Both the position numbers and the translations under genes were made by a program. A stretch of DNA of 64,000 nucleotides from Ophiosphaerella korrae (lineage: Eukaryota > Ascomycota > Dothideomycetes > Pleosporales > Phaeosphaeriaceae), in assembly GCA_028456385.1 (NCBI GenBank), contig JALNQF010000051.1, forward strand, positions 62,001 to 126,000, given 5' to 3'. The notes beneath the pieces are model-generated. The model ran no database searches, was not told the DNA's origin, and worked only from the letters and a program-made list of their open reading frames with translations. This document shows, one piece after another, positions 11,542-22,469 of the stretch; position 1 is the first letter of the stretch, and each line of letters opens with the position of its first letter.

Positions 11542-12435
11542 ATGGGTGCCCTCAAGTGTAAGCGCTTCGACACAGGCGACGACGACCCCAGCTAAAACTT
11601 CGCAGATGTCGAGGAACTTCAGAAGAAGAAGCAGTCGGATATGATGCGCTTCTTGATGCGCGTTCGCGTACGTAGAGCTGTCTTAAATGGCCATTGATAT
11701 CTGCTAACGAACCGATAGTGCTGGGAGGTATGAATCAAATCCATTTGGACCACATCAAGGTCCCAATTGGTGTACTCGTTGAACATTGCTGAGAGTGCAT
11801 CGATAGCTTCGCCAACTGAAGGTCATCCACCGTGCTAGCCGCCCTTCGCGCCCAGACAAGGCTCGTCGTCTTGGGTACAAGGCCAAGCAAGGCTACGTTA
11901 TCTACCGCATCCGTGTTCGCCGCGGTGGCCGCAAGAAGCCCGCGCGCAAGTGAGTTGATTCCCGATACTAAAGTTTGATGCCGTGCTAACTTTAGTCCCT
12001 AGGGGTGCTACCTATGGTACATAGCACCAGTGTTACGAGTAGTAAAAGGAAACTGACCTGTCTATAGGCAAGCCCACCAACCAGGGTATCAACCAGCTCA
12101 AGTATCAGCGTTCGCTCAAGTCTACCGCTGAAGAGCGTGTCGGCCGCCGCTGCGCCAATCTCCGTGTCCTCAACTCGTACTGGATCAACCAGGACTCGAC
12201 CTACAAGTACTACGAAGTCATCCTCGTGGACCCCCAGCACAAGGCCATCCGCCGCGATCCTCGCATCAACTGGATCGTCAAGCCCGTGCACAAGCACCGC
12301 GAGAGCCGTGGCCTTACCTCCACTGGCAAGAAGAGCCGTGGTCTTGGACGTGGACACAAGTACAACAACACGACTGCTGGCAGGAGGAAAACATGGAAGA
12401 GGCACAACACGCTCTCTCTCTGGCGCTACCGCTAA
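11542..12435 (+). CDS. RPL15: 60S ribosomal protein L15 (eL15)
   Basis: Six coding exons rebuild a 203-aa protein, the normal eL15 length: 11542-11557, 11606-11667, 11719-11727, 11807-11949, 12003-12016 and 12068-12435. Diagnostic segments are [15 protein letters not shown], then CWE, then [72 protein letters not shown] and the C-terminal [13 protein letters not shown]. Exon 3 is only 9 nt (Cys-Trp-Glu) and exon 5 only 14 nt; both are needed to give conserved residues. eL15 is a core structural protein of the large ribosomal subunit. All introns have GT-AG ends. A 201-aa open frame on the opposite strand is a shadow. Confidence 0.97.
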
Positions 12436-13122
12436 ATGTGTTGAGGGTGTGGGTTGCATGGTGGAACGTCTGGTCGAAATGTTTAAGCGAATGGGCTGGC
12501 GTGAACGGAAAAGGCTATTCTGGGTTATGTAGCTGTCTAGCATGACGACGGCTGCAAGCCTTGTCCAAATTAAATCTCCATGGTTGATGATATCCATGAA
12601 TTTCCAATTTTTCCCAGGTGTCGTGGCAGCGCGTGTTTGCCTGGGTGAATCGGCCTAGGGTGGCTCTAGTGGCCGCGGCTGCCCACCGGTTGCCCCATGC
12701 GAAACATCTCAGCCCAACTTGACAACACATGCGCAGCATCTTGATTCTTGACGCCCGCGCGCAGCCAGCGCAACCAGCTCCAATAGGCGCTCGAGGTAGG
12801 CACCCATCCCTCTGCACCACTGACGCCATGCGGCTGACCATCTCACGGTATCGAGATATTGACAGTTGGTCACGGCACTATTGGTGATTGTTCTGCCCAT
12901 GCGCCATGTTTTCCAGCAGTAGACGCGCAAGGCACAACAACATCTGAGCCGCACTGCCTCACGACAAGGAATCAGCCACACCAGACCACACCAGGCTGTC
13001 GCTGCACCACGGACTTGTGTCTGCCTAGTAAATACCTACGCGTCACATAGCTTGCCGCATGACGTCCCGCCCGTCTCTCCTGCTCTTTTCCCTCGACCAC
13101 AACCGCACCACCAGCCGCCACC
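12436..13122. other. intergenic: RPL15 3' UTR and J-protein promoter
   Basis: No gene is visible. The 3' end presents a near-ideal start context (GCCGCCACC before the ATG at 13123). Confidence 0.6.
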
Positions 13123-15552
13123 ATGGCCAAAGCCGACCCTGCTCGCAACTACTACGCGGACCTCAAAGTGTCTGCAAATGCCAGCGAGGGAGAGATCCGA
13201 AAGGCGTTTCGGGCGCTTGCGCTACAGTACCACCCAGACCGGAACCCGGGTCGCGAGTCCGAGTTTGTCGTCAAGTTCCAAGAAATACAGGCTGCCCATG
13301 AGATTCTCTCGGACCAGACCGTACGTGCTAAGTACGATGCCGATCGCAGAAAGTACCGGAGTGTAAACATATCCACACATACCCCCAACACGCCCCGCAC
13401 GAGACCTCCGCCGCCGTCTCGCAACGCGTATACGACGACCGCCCCGAACGGTTTCTACAACCGCGGCCCTCCCCCCAAGCCTGCCCCACAACAACATGCC
13501 TCCTTCTCGAGCGGCGCCGACAGATTCACAAGCAAGCACTTCCGAGCTCCACCCACCGCCCAGCGCCCTGACACGAGAGCGAGAGACGCTGAGGCTCGGC
13601 AAAATGTTTTCACTGCCTGGCAGAAGATGAAGACGCCACGGGCTGAAGAGCCTCGCGCTTATAACCCTGGCACACAAGGGGGCCAAGGCAGTCACGCCAA
13701 TCCAAGCCAACAGAACAACCCCAATGGCACGCCATTCGGGCGCTCTGCGAGCACCAGAGTACCATCCTCAAAGAAGGGCTTCGACCCGGGCACACCAGGA
13801 GGAGATGAAGGACAAGCACGCTCAGCTTATAGGAATAATTACGCACGTCCTGCTCCTACTCCGCCCAGTTCTACCACTCCACCCCATCCACCACACATGA
13901 AAGATACATATACAAACGAAGCCCCGTTTTTCGAGGCAAATCGGACACGGACACCTTACTACTCTAGCATGAATGGAGAGCGGACTTCTATGTTTGAAGG
14001 AATCGGGAGATCTGCAAGCGTTCGCAACTCGTCTACTGCTTCAAATCGACAAGCCGAAACAGGCTCCTTCTCCGACTCCGGACGGCGACAGCAACGAAAT
14101 TCCTACGGTGGCCAGCCTAACAAGCCGTTTCCTCATATGTATTTGAGCTCTAGTGATGAAGACTCAGACTCAGAGGGCTTCCGGCCAGGCAATATCCATC
14201 GCGGCGTTCCACTTCCTGCACACCCACAACCTCCCCCTCCGCCACCTACAACCTGGTATCAGGCCACCCCCGAGACCCCACCGCAGGCTAAGCAAAATGC
14301 CAACAGGGCAGAGAATATATCAAATCCTTTCAAGAGCAGGAGCGAAGAAAATATCAACATGAAATTCTCGCCCTCTGACTGGCACGGCAAGTTTGAGGGT
14401 AACGCTGAATACTTTGCGCCCAACATACAAAAGAACTCCAATATCAGAGGAAGGACTTCACCAACCAGAGGCCGACAGGCGCAACGGCCAACAGCAGATC
14501 GAAATACCTCATCTAATCAATCAATGGGACCACCTCCAATATCACCATTTTTACAACCACAGGCGCACTACCAGTCCTACCCAATACCTCCACCACCACC
14601 AGGACCGCCTCCCAACTTGAATTTCCCACCTCCGGCAGACCCTAATAGCCAGACAGCAAAATTTAAACCAGAAGAATGGCAAAATACTTTTAAAGAGCCG
14701 AGCTGGGTATTCTCTGACCGGAAGGACACCTCACCGCGTCGTACAGCAGATGCTACGAAGCGAAACAAGCCGATTCGGAAAGGATCTGTGGCACAGGAGA
14801 AGCGGTCGAAAGCGCAAGATCAACCTAGCGCTTCACGGGCTAAAAAGTTTCAAGCTACAGCCGAGGATGTAACTAACGGCGACCTGGATGCAATGGATAT
14901 CGACTCGAGCATGCCACCTGTGCCAAATACCGCGGCGACCAAATCCACTTCGGTACCACCCCAGAAGCAACACCTAGATAACATAGAAGCAAGTTCCAAT
15001 GACTCAGCCACCCCGACCCAGCCCCCAGCTCCAGGCCTGAATGGAATGACTGCGGCTATGGTAGATGACGACATATTCGCCGCTGACCAAACAGGCGGTA
15101 TTGGCTTGAATGGACTTGGCGCAGCACTACCATTTGCATCTCAAGCATCTAACTTGCACCCTACGAAATCCAACATAGCGCAAAAGCTTAAATTTCCCCT
15201 TATGCCAACAGCTCCGAAGTTACCTACCACGTATTCTCATGTTTTCGTCGACCTCTACTTCCAACAATTCGAGACGTATTGCAAAGACTACATGAAGGCC
15301 ACGAAATGCATGACAGCGCATTTCGTTGCTAGAGATGCAGAGTTAGCTGGGGACTTGGATTCTCGGTTTGCTCATCATCGTGGGGAAACCAGCAAGAAGC
15401 TTGGATTTATGAGCTACCTGGCCAGGATGAAAGAAGACGAGGTGGTTCTACAGACGTGGCAAGTGTACCAAGAGAACCATCTCAAAGCTATGGCACAGTG
15501 TGAAGAAGTACGGAACAGGTCCATGAAGTTGTATCAGGATTCTGTAGCCTGA
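13123..15552 (+). CDS. large J-domain (DnaJ/Hsp40) protein
   Basis: This is a single-exon gene of 809 aa. Residues 7-80 form a J domain: NYYADLKVSANASEGEIRKA, helix II, the invariant HPD in YHPDRNPG (about residues 37-44), then AAHEILSDQTVRAKYDADR. J domains stimulate Hsp70 ATPase. There is no Gly/Phe region with zinc finger, so it is a class C J protein. The middle (about 90-690) is Ser/Pro/Asn-rich and probably disordered, with polyproline tracts and a repeated motif of the type KFxPxxW (KFSPSDWHGKF; KFKPEEWQNTF). The last 100 residues are helical and charged (FVDLYFQQFETYCKDYMKAT onward) and look like a conserved fungal tail. The start has an ideal Kozak context. The client or specific role is unknown. 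Confidence 0.88.
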   Translation: MAKADPARNYYADLKVSANASEGEIRKAFRALALQYHPDRNPGRESEFVVKFQEIQAAHEILSDQTVRAKYDADRRKYRSVNISTHTPNTPRTRPPPPSRNAYTTTAPNGFYNRGPPPKPAPQQHASFSSGADRFTSKHFRAPPTAQRPDTRARDAEARQNVFTAWQKMKTPRAEEPRAYNPGTQGGQGSHANPSQQNNPNGTPFGRSASTRVPSSKKGFDPGTPGGDEGQARSAYRNNYARPAPTPPSSTTPPHPPHMKDTYTNEAPFFEANRTRTPYYSSMNGERTSMFEGIGRSASVRNSSTASNRQAETGSFSDSGRRQQRNSYGGQPNKPFPHMYLSSSDEDSDSEGFRPGNIHRGVPLPAHPQPPPPPPTTWYQATPETPPQAKQNANRAENISNPFKSRSEENINMKFSPSDWHGKFEGNAEYFAPNIQKNSNIRGRTSPTRGRQAQRPTADRNTSSNQSMGPPPISPFLQPQAHYQSYPIPPPPPGPPPNLNFPPPADPNSQTAKFKPEEWQNTFKEPSWVFSDRKDTSPRRTADATKRNKPIRKGSVAQEKRSKAQDQPSASRAKKFQATAEDVTNGDLDAMDIDSSMPPVPNTAATKSTSVPPQKQHLDNIEASSNDSATPTQPPAPGLNGMTAAMVDDDIFAADQTGGIGLNGLGAALPFASQASNLHPTKSNIAQKLKFPLMPTAPKLPTTYSHVFVDLYFQQFETYCKDYMKATKCMTAHFVARDAELAGDLDSRFAHHRGETSKKLGFMSYLARMKEDEVVLQTWQVYQENHLKAMAQCEEVRNRSMKLYQDSVA

Positions 15553-16991
15553 AGAACCCAGTGGCAGGCTTGAATTTTCGGTTGTACTGACATGGCGCAG
15601 GCCTATCGAGCCGCGCGATGAACTTGGGCCAGTTTGTGGGACAAGTATGGCCGGGATGGAAATAGGGGCTGGTCATCTGCCTGCACTGCTCTCACGGCGA
15701 ACAGCCGAGGTGATTGATGCAAACCAGGAAACGTCAACTAAAGCCCACAGCCTCCATCACTTTCGTATCTCAGGCGTTTTTCGCAGCCGCTTAAGATCTT
15801 ACGGTCCAGCAGACGCGAACCGTACATTAGAGACTTCACCGCCAAGTCCCACGCCTCAACTTCCGTTAAGGAAGCGACACAAAATATACATTCTTGGGTA
15901 GCAAGGTGTTTCTAGTATACAGCATATACAGGTACCCAAGTACAGTAGCACTGATTGTTTTGAAGATTTGCGGTCGGCGCAAGTGGCGTTGGACTTGTAT
16001 CCTACTTGTACCAAAGCGCTTGGGCAGGCGTTTCAATATAATTAAGATTCAACCATACTTTTTGCCTGTGATTTCTTCTTGATGAAGATGTGTGACAAAA
16101 GTTGCACACTGTCTCACTGATGCTGAAACTAATGGGTTAGGACATGCGCCTCGGTCGTAGTGCTCGACCTGGAGCAGGAGTCTTGTGCATATGCAAGCAG
16201 CCCCCTTTCTAGAAGCCGAAGATAGTGGGGGGATCCTAAACGATACCGGTAGGTAGTGGCCGCCCTGACTGGCTAGCGCGCTATCTGGAGGCTAGACTTA
16301 GTGGAACACATACAAATGATGATGTGCTGATGATGTGCTTTGATCCTGCTTGTGTAGGAGGACACGATGAAGTGCAAGACAGAAGCTTGTCTCTCCAAGT
16401 GCCCAAGACGTCAAAGTCATCAATACGATCAGCAGCAAGGGACAGGGCTATTTTAGGCTTGACGAGATTCAAGACAGGACGGAAGCGGAAGTGCCTTTCC
16501 GATGCAGGCCTAGCGCACAAAGGGAGCAACAGGGGTGCATGAGTCTAGCCCGCGTCATGGTGGCTACCGATGCTGACCTGTGGAAACGAGGTCGACGGCG
16601 CAGAAGAGGGCTGACGGTTGAAGAACAAAATCATGCCGGCCCCTCTCCTCCTTGCTGGTCTTCGCCTTTCTGGCCTCTTCAGGCACAATACCGTCTTTTC
16701 ATCTGCACCTTGTCCTCCGTCCGCCACAGTGGAGCTGACGCGCGTATCTTACAGTGAAAAGCAGAAGCCAAGTTGTCACACCACGACCCATTTCGAGTCC
16801 ACCAGGAAGCTGGAAGAAAGACACGAGCCTTGATTCTGCATCGTACCTTGTAGCAACTCTGCGACGGCGCTATCCTTGCTTGACATTTCTTTGCTATCGA
16901 CTACCAAAAAGCTCACGTCGGCCCGAGCACTCAACGAACACGCATGCGGCGCTCACTCCGGTATCAGTAACCCAACCTTACTCACGCCATC
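15553..16991. other. intergenic, 1.4 kb, no gene seen
   Basis: Several short frames occur on both strands but none is convincing. The plus-strand frame near 16630 begins with a hydrophobic stretch but lacks an ATG context or conservation. The right part is presumably the promoter of the gene at 16992. Confidence 0.5.
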
Positions 16992-19268
16992 ATGGCTGGC
17001 GACACAATGCAAACAATACCCATGTCTCCGCGGCAATCGCCAGCAGATTTTGGAAGCGCAGCGGTGCAATGGGCGTGCACCAGGCGAGGAAGGGCGTTAT
17101 TGATGTCAGCCTTGTTCTTCGCGATATTGCTGGGACTTGGTGGCATGAAAAATCGCGAGGCAGGTTGCTGCTTGCTTGTACAGCCACATGGAGGGTATCG
17201 CGTTGCTAATTCAGATGTCCAGACCATATCAACCAAATACCAAACCTTATCTTCAAACTACCAATGGCGACCCTACCTTCCGCATATGCCCTCGATAATA
17301 TATTCGCCTTTCAAAAAACCTTCCAACACTACGCTACAACTCGAAAACGGTGAGCTCACACACGTACCTCAACAACTCAAGAAAACCACGCCCAACTTTC
17401 ACCTCGTTATGCCTGCCGAGAAGGATTCAGACGAATTCTGTAAGACGACGCTGTCTGCTATGCTACTGAATTACCCACCGCCCACAATTGCCAATCTATA
17501 TGAAGAGTTCGACTCCGAAATACAGAGGGAAAGAGATACGTTACAAGCTATCCGGCAATACCTCCACAATACCAAACTTGTGCAAGATGAAGACCTGGTT
17601 TTGGTCGTAGATGGTAAAAACACATGGTTTCAGCTACCTAGCGATGCTATCATCAAGCAATATGCAAGGGTTTTAGAAGATGCAAACGCGCGGCTGCTTG
17701 AGCAATACGGCGTTGATAAAAATGGGTACCAGAAAATCAATCAAACTATCATCTTTGGCGCAGAAAAGTGGTGCGAGGGTGATGATATGGCTTGCACGTA
17801 CGCCCCGCATTCGATGCTGCCAGCCGATATTTACGGCGATCGGGAATCGTTGAACATTGCCAACCGACCAGCCAAGTATCTCGACTCCAAGATGATCATG
17901 GGGCCTGTGAGGGACCTAAAGATGTTGTATCAGGCTGCACTAAAGAAATTTGACCTGAAACACAACCAGAGGCAGACAATCCAGTCCGTGTTTGCGACAA
18001 TTTTTGGGGAACAACAATTGAGAAGAGACGCGGAAGAAAAGCAAAATAAGCCTACTAGTGCAAAGATTAAGGACCTTCTAACTAGCAAAAATTCAAAGCC
18101 GGCACCGCAGCGCAAACTTGAGGCTGCGATGCTCTCCAACACGACACAATACGAGTTCTCCATCGGTCTAGATTACACTCATACCCTCTTCCAACCTATT
18201 GCATACTGTAACGAGGATGAACTGGTTCCTTTACTCCACGATAATTCGACAGATCTTTCCAAATACCACAACCCCAGTTCATGGGCACAGTACCTGACAC
18301 TTCCTCTTGCCCTGAACAACTCCAATCCTCCATTCTGGCGAATCGATCTAGGGAAAAACAACCCATCGCCAAACCCGAAAACCGCATACATTGATAAATT
18401 AGACTTCAACAACGAATTAGATGATCTCCCTGACCGCAAAACACCATGGAATAACGTCTCACTCCTACAAAATACATATACGGGTGCCGTCCCTGCAGTC
18501 ATTCTCGACAATCCCATGCTCCGACGCAACAACCCTGATCACCCTCCAATTGCAAATGTGACGTGGTACGACATGTGGTACTCCCCACATAAACGCGCCC
18601 TGCTACGCAACTACTTTCGCACACCTCAATCACCGAACGGATACCATAATTCCCTTGTCGGCGGCGACCGCGCTTGGGACAAACGCGGTGGTCGAGGCGG
18701 CGTATGGACAGCATCCGAGCAAGTGTGGCTGCCTTGGGGCGAAGTCGATGGCGTTTGCGGTACTCTAAATCAAATCAAAGAAGTATTCCGCGATAACCGC
18801 GGCGTATGGCTCCACGAGAACGAGGATAATGGCGAGCAGAAACGACTGGACGAAGAGCAAGAGCTCAACAAGAAAATCGACGAAACCAAAAAGAAGGAAG
18901 AGGAACGTCAAAAGGAGCAGAACGAGGAAGAGCAGAAAGAGCTAAAAGAGAAGGAGGAGCAAGCACAGAAGGAACGCGAGAATGTGGAAAGGTTGAAGTT
19001 GGAAGAGGAAGAAAAGAAGAAGAAAAAGGAAGACGGCTGGGATGAGGAGGAAGCAGAGCGGCAAAAACAAGCTGCAGAAGCGCAGATGCAGGCGTTTGGG
19101 AAACTTGGTGCACAGAAAAGTAGCAAGGAGAAGGATGAAAATAAAAAGGTAAAGAGGCGTAGGCAAAGGATGAACATGGAAGAGGTTGGGGAGGAGTTCA
19201 ATCGGCGAAAAGACAGTGTCCAGGGTGCCGGCGAAGCACAAGATATAGAGACGCGATGGATTGCTTAA
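16992..19268 (+). CDS. type II membrane protein, PLOD/GT-like fold, coiled-coil tail
   Basis: This is a single-exon 758-aa gene. A short cytosolic N-terminus is followed by one membrane segment (about residues 33-52, ALLMSALFFAILLGLGG), giving a Golgi/ER type II topology. The luminal part (about 135-620) resembles a fungal family related to procollagen glycosyltransferase/PLOD-type domains: a strand then VVDGKNTWFQL, later IIFGAEKWC, LPADIYGD, a KYLDSKMIMGP segment and FATIFGEQQLRRD. From memory, relatives read D-G-Y-D at the metal site, N-S-G before the later glycine and S-D-Q before the IFGEQ segment; here these are D-G-K-N, D-S-K and Q-S, so catalysis is doubtful. Residues 620-730 are a Lys/Glu-rich coiled coil. 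The substrate is unknown. The family assignment is by motif recognition only. Confidence 0.75.
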   Translation: MAGDTMQTIPMSPRQSPADFGSAAVQWACTRRGRALLMSALFFAILLGLGGMKNREAGCCLLVQPHGGYRVANSDVQTISTKYQTLSSNYQWRPYLPHMPSIIYSPFKKPSNTTLQLENGELTHVPQQLKKTTPNFHLVMPAEKDSDEFCKTTLSAMLLNYPPPTIANLYEEFDSEIQRERDTLQAIRQYLHNTKLVQDEDLVLVVDGKNTWFQLPSDAIIKQYARVLEDANARLLEQYGVDKNGYQKINQTIIFGAEKWCEGDDMACTYAPHSMLPADIYGDRESLNIANRPAKYLDSKMIMGPVRDLKMLYQAALKKFDLKHNQRQTIQSVFATIFGEQQLRRDAEEKQNKPTSAKIKDLLTSKNSKPAPQRKLEAAMLSNTTQYEFSIGLDYTHTLFQPIAYCNEDELVPLLHDNSTDLSKYHNPSSWAQYLTLPLALNNSNPPFWRIDLGKNNPSPNPKTAYIDKLDFNNELDDLPDRKTPWNNVSLLQNTYTGAVPAVILDNPMLRRNNPDHPPIANVTWYDMWYSPHKRALLRNYFRTPQSPNGYHNSLVGGDRAWDKRGGRGGVWTASEQVWLPWGEVDGVCGTLNQIKEVFRDNRGVWLHENEDNGEQKRLDEEQELNKKIDETKKKEEERQKEQNEEEQKELKEKEEQAQKERENVERLKLEEEEKKKKKEDGWDEEEAERQKQAAEAQMQAFGKLGAQKSSKEKDENKKVKRRRQRMNMEEVGEEFNRRKDSVQGAGEAQDIETRWIA

Positions 19269-19735
19269 GGCGTTTTCGTTACGGGGCGTTCTGGTGTTCT
19301 TGTCGTATATCTCGACATCTTGGCTCATCCGCTTTGGGGTGGTACTCTATGGCCACACGGTATCTCACGATCAGAAATATGTACCATCTAGACGGCGTTT
19401 GGTGTTCAAAATGGCAAGGTTTAAGGCGTCTTGATAGAGGAACTTATGGCGTAGAGCAACTTTATGCTTCAGCTAGACGGCTTCACAGAGAGATATAGCT
19501 AGATCTATTGGATAGATGGGCCTTTTATAGGCTTCTTGGTGTGATATGATGAACGTGATTTGCGTAAAGGTCTGCCTTGTTAGTACCAGAAGACAGCGTA
19601 ATGGGTGAATAGAGGATATCTATTTCCGGTCCAGTCGAACAGACTCGAGCGACGCAAGGACCAGAAATAAACATATAATATAATTCCAGCTATGCGCGGC
19701 CTAACTGAAAGCAAGAAACATGGCATCACTGCCGC
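19269..19735. other. convergent 3' intergenic interval
   Basis: This region lies between the ends of two convergent genes. No coding signal or repeat is seen; it probably holds both 3' UTRs. Confidence 0.5.
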
Positions 19736-20413
19736 TCATCTCCTCGTCCGTGCCCTCTTCTTTATGGGCTGCACCTTCCAATACTCGTCCAACTTCCTCT
19801 TCCCCTGCACCGACACCGTCTTAAACTCCGGCGCCCTGAGCGCTCTCTGTACACCCGGCCGTCTATTTGCCTTGCAGGATGCAAAGCTCCTTTTCCCTAG
19901 CGTCGACACTGTTTCGAACGCTGCTGCGACTTCGGGAGAATCTGGTAACTCCCCTTCATCCTTGCTTGGACTCGTTTGTGGAACTATTTGAAGCTGGCTC
20001 CAGTCCAAGCTCTCAAATCTCCTTGATAAGGAAACGCGTGGAGCCCTTGAAAACCCGTTTCTCCTTGTCCGCGGAGGAGTCACTCTTAAAGGAGTTGTCC
20101 TTGGAGGCGTGACTTTCCTTTGCCTCTTGGGTGGGTGGAGGCGACATTGGGTTTGGCCATGGTGTTCCTTTTCGTTGCCTTCGGCTTCTTCTTGCTCTGG
20201 CGCGTCTTGCGCATCTGGCATCGGTGTGTCGAGGTCTATGAAGGGTGTGATGGTGGTGGTAGTTGACGCCAGCGAGCTTATGATGTTGCTCGCGTTTGGG
20301 TTGATGCCTCCAAAGGGTAGGGTGACGCTGGCTTGTTGAAACGCGATGATAGCTGCGTTCAAGTGGACCAATCCCTTGGTGTTGGTTAGAAATGGTCGCC
20401 CTATCGGCGGCAT
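19736..20413 (-). CDS. unknown basic protein, Pro/Arg-rich
   Basis: One uninterrupted minus-strand frame from an ATG encodes 225 aa. The N-terminal 60 residues look globular (MPPIGRPFLTNTKGLVHLNA). An acidic patch follows (APEQEEAEGNEKEHH), then a Pro/Arg-rich segment with two VTPPRT motifs of the SP/TP type, and a Lys/Arg-rich C-terminus (KVQPIKKRARTRR) that could act as a nuclear localisation signal. No family is recognised. A TATATAA element lies about 235 nt upstream of the ATG. It could be a lineage-specific nuclear protein; the absence of known domains keeps confidence moderate. Confidence 0.5.
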   Translation of the reverse strand: MPPIGRPFLTNTKGLVHLNAAIIAFQQASVTLPFGGINPNASNIISSLASTTTTITPFIDLDTPMPDAQDAPEQEEAEGNEKEHHGQTQCRLHPPKRQRKVTPPRTTPLRVTPPRTRRNGFSRAPRVSLSRRFESLDWSQLQIVPQTSPSKDEGELPDSPEVAAAFETVSTLGKRSFASCKANRRPGVQRALRAPEFKTVSVQGKRKLDEYWKVQPIKKRARTRR

Positions 20414-20645
20414 GCTACAGTAGGAGACATACCGACTGGAAAGATGTGGCCATGTCTGCGGTTTGCTGGCGACTTTGAATGTTGGATATCGAGAAGATTG
20501 GAATATTTCTCAGTGGTGGTGGGCGTAGAGGCGTATGGTTAATCTGCGGTAATCTTGTAATGTTTGGTGTTAAGCAAAGCTTCGAACTGGAGTTGATTGG
20601 GCAGTAAGTGATCCGCTGAAGTGGGTGGTCGAGAAGCAGACTTCT

Positions 20646-20652
20646 TTATATA
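20646..20652 (-). promoter_or_regulatory. TATA-like element
   Basis: TATATAA on the minus strand, followed by AG, lies about 235 nt upstream of the unknown basic-protein gene. It is a candidate core promoter element for that gene; the spacing implies a 5' UTR of about 200 nt. Confidence 0.35.
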
Positions 20653-21172
20653 AGAGAGTAAAGTAGCGCCAGTGGACTTGGAGGTTCAATTTTTAAAATG
20701 TTTCTATAGAATGTGGGTCCCGCGGGCTATCGTAGCGCTGCAAGTGCAAACGAACAGGGGCTAAGTGGCATTCACTCATTTTCCAACCACCCAGTGATAC
20801 TCAAGCGCCCTGCCAGACGTGTACTGATTGCGGTGGCCCGTTGAGCTCTAGCTTCGCGCGGCAGACTCATGACATGTTTAGTGAGTAGGTAACAATAATC
20901 TAAGCCCATATGCTTTTACATGTTGGGCTAAACAGATGATCTTATATGCGGTTCTGGGTGGAGGTTTGATGCTTATTCAAGCATTTCAATATCAAACTTA
21001 AAGTTATCCCCGGCCTAAACAACTACATTCATATGAGTGTTGCGCGATTTTCTGGCTAATATTTGTTAATATTGTAAAGCAGCACAAGCCCACCACTTCG
21101 TATGAACCGACAGTGCGGATTGAGGAAGAGTAAATACCAAAATGAGCCCTGTCAGGCATATTCAAGACTGTA

Positions 21173-21421
21173 CTAGGCAGCTGGTGCCCCACTAGATGCA
21201 ACATCACCAATGCTCATTTCTTGTCCCTCAGCCTCTACTGCTTTCTCAGTCACCACTGTTTGTGGTTGGCATATCATACTAGTCGGTGTTCCCGGTCCAT
21301 CATCAATCGAAGCTGTACCCCAAAACTGATTTCTCCCCTGCAAGTCGACAAAACGGCCATCAACACGTATATAATTGCCCGGAGTAACACTCCAAGGATT
21401 TTGGGGAATCACCAATAGCAC
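21173..21421 (-). pseudogene. exon-like orphan frame
   Basis: A minus-strand frame of about 80 codons (including IPQNPWSVTPGNYIRVDGRF and NQFWGTASIDDG) ends in a normal stop and has protein-like composition. It lacks an ATG: the first usable triplet is GTG, and upstream in-frame sequence soon hits a stop. An acceptor-like site (GTGGGACAACAG) just upstream fits a last exon, but I could not find a first exon in phase. It may be the remnant of a degraded gene. Confidence 0.25.
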
Positions 21422-22469
21422 ATCTGTTGTCCCACGTCAGAAGATAAAAATGGATAAAAATGGACGCTCAAGCTAGAAGTAGTGATGTACTATTACTGTT
21501 GGCATAAGAGGTTGCTAGCTGTTTATGATAGTTGGAGGAGAATGAGCTAATGATGCGAAAGCTGCTGAGTTATGTCAGATTGTGCGAAATATAGTAGAGA
21601 TTATATACACGATATTATCGCAAGACATTACCGGGAAATGTATGGGGTTCTTTAACTTTATTTCTAATCAAATTATCACCACTACTGGCTTGAATCTAGG
21701 GTCCCGTTGTGGCACCCTTAGAAGCCTAACGAGGGAGTCTCAGTTCTGTAAGGCGTAGTCGCAATGCCACGTTAGTACAATAGAGGCGCAGTACTGATAG
21801 GGTGAAAAATGTGACCCTACTAAGATCTCGAATTATGGTTCCCACGGGATGAGATTTAGATAGTCAGACCGAAATATAAACAAGGTGGGTGGCTAGCGGA
21901 ACGATACCCAAGTGGCCAGACTGGTGAGTCTCAATGAGCAATTACGCGTGTGCCTTAGCTCTGCGTGTGAGGCGTCTTTCGTTGGCCAACTATCGTAAGC
22001 CTCATGTCCTTCGATCACACAGTCTCATTATTGCTCCGGGTGCTGGGCGTCGGAGAGCAGCGAAATGAATGTTCTTCCTTTCATCAAACTGTGCTGCATA
22101 AACAGGAAATGCTCTATATTTTACAACTCGATACCGAAAGTTGGGTCAACTTTTCAGTGAGTACGTTGGATTATCAGTCATCGCTTGTGCTGGAGTAGCT
22201 GTAGGTACAAGAGTACTACGCACGGTCTCTTCATAAGACCTCCCAAAGTTGGCCAACCATCGTGGGCTGATTCTCATGTTAGTTGGCGCTACCAGCTGAT
22301 AAAAGGACGAAGATTGCCGGATTACTCCTCATATTCTTGTCAAAATATAATAAATTACAGGGCATGTGTAAAAGAGAATTCACATTCAAAGTGAGTTATT
22401 CCCTTTCAGACGCTTCTTTATCACGGTATTCTGCATACAATAACTTTTCTTTTATATCGTACACCCTCA

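Noticed and set aside
11992..12597. 201-codon minus frame opposite RPL15
   Set aside because: It is a shadow of strong codon bias in the ribosomal protein gene.
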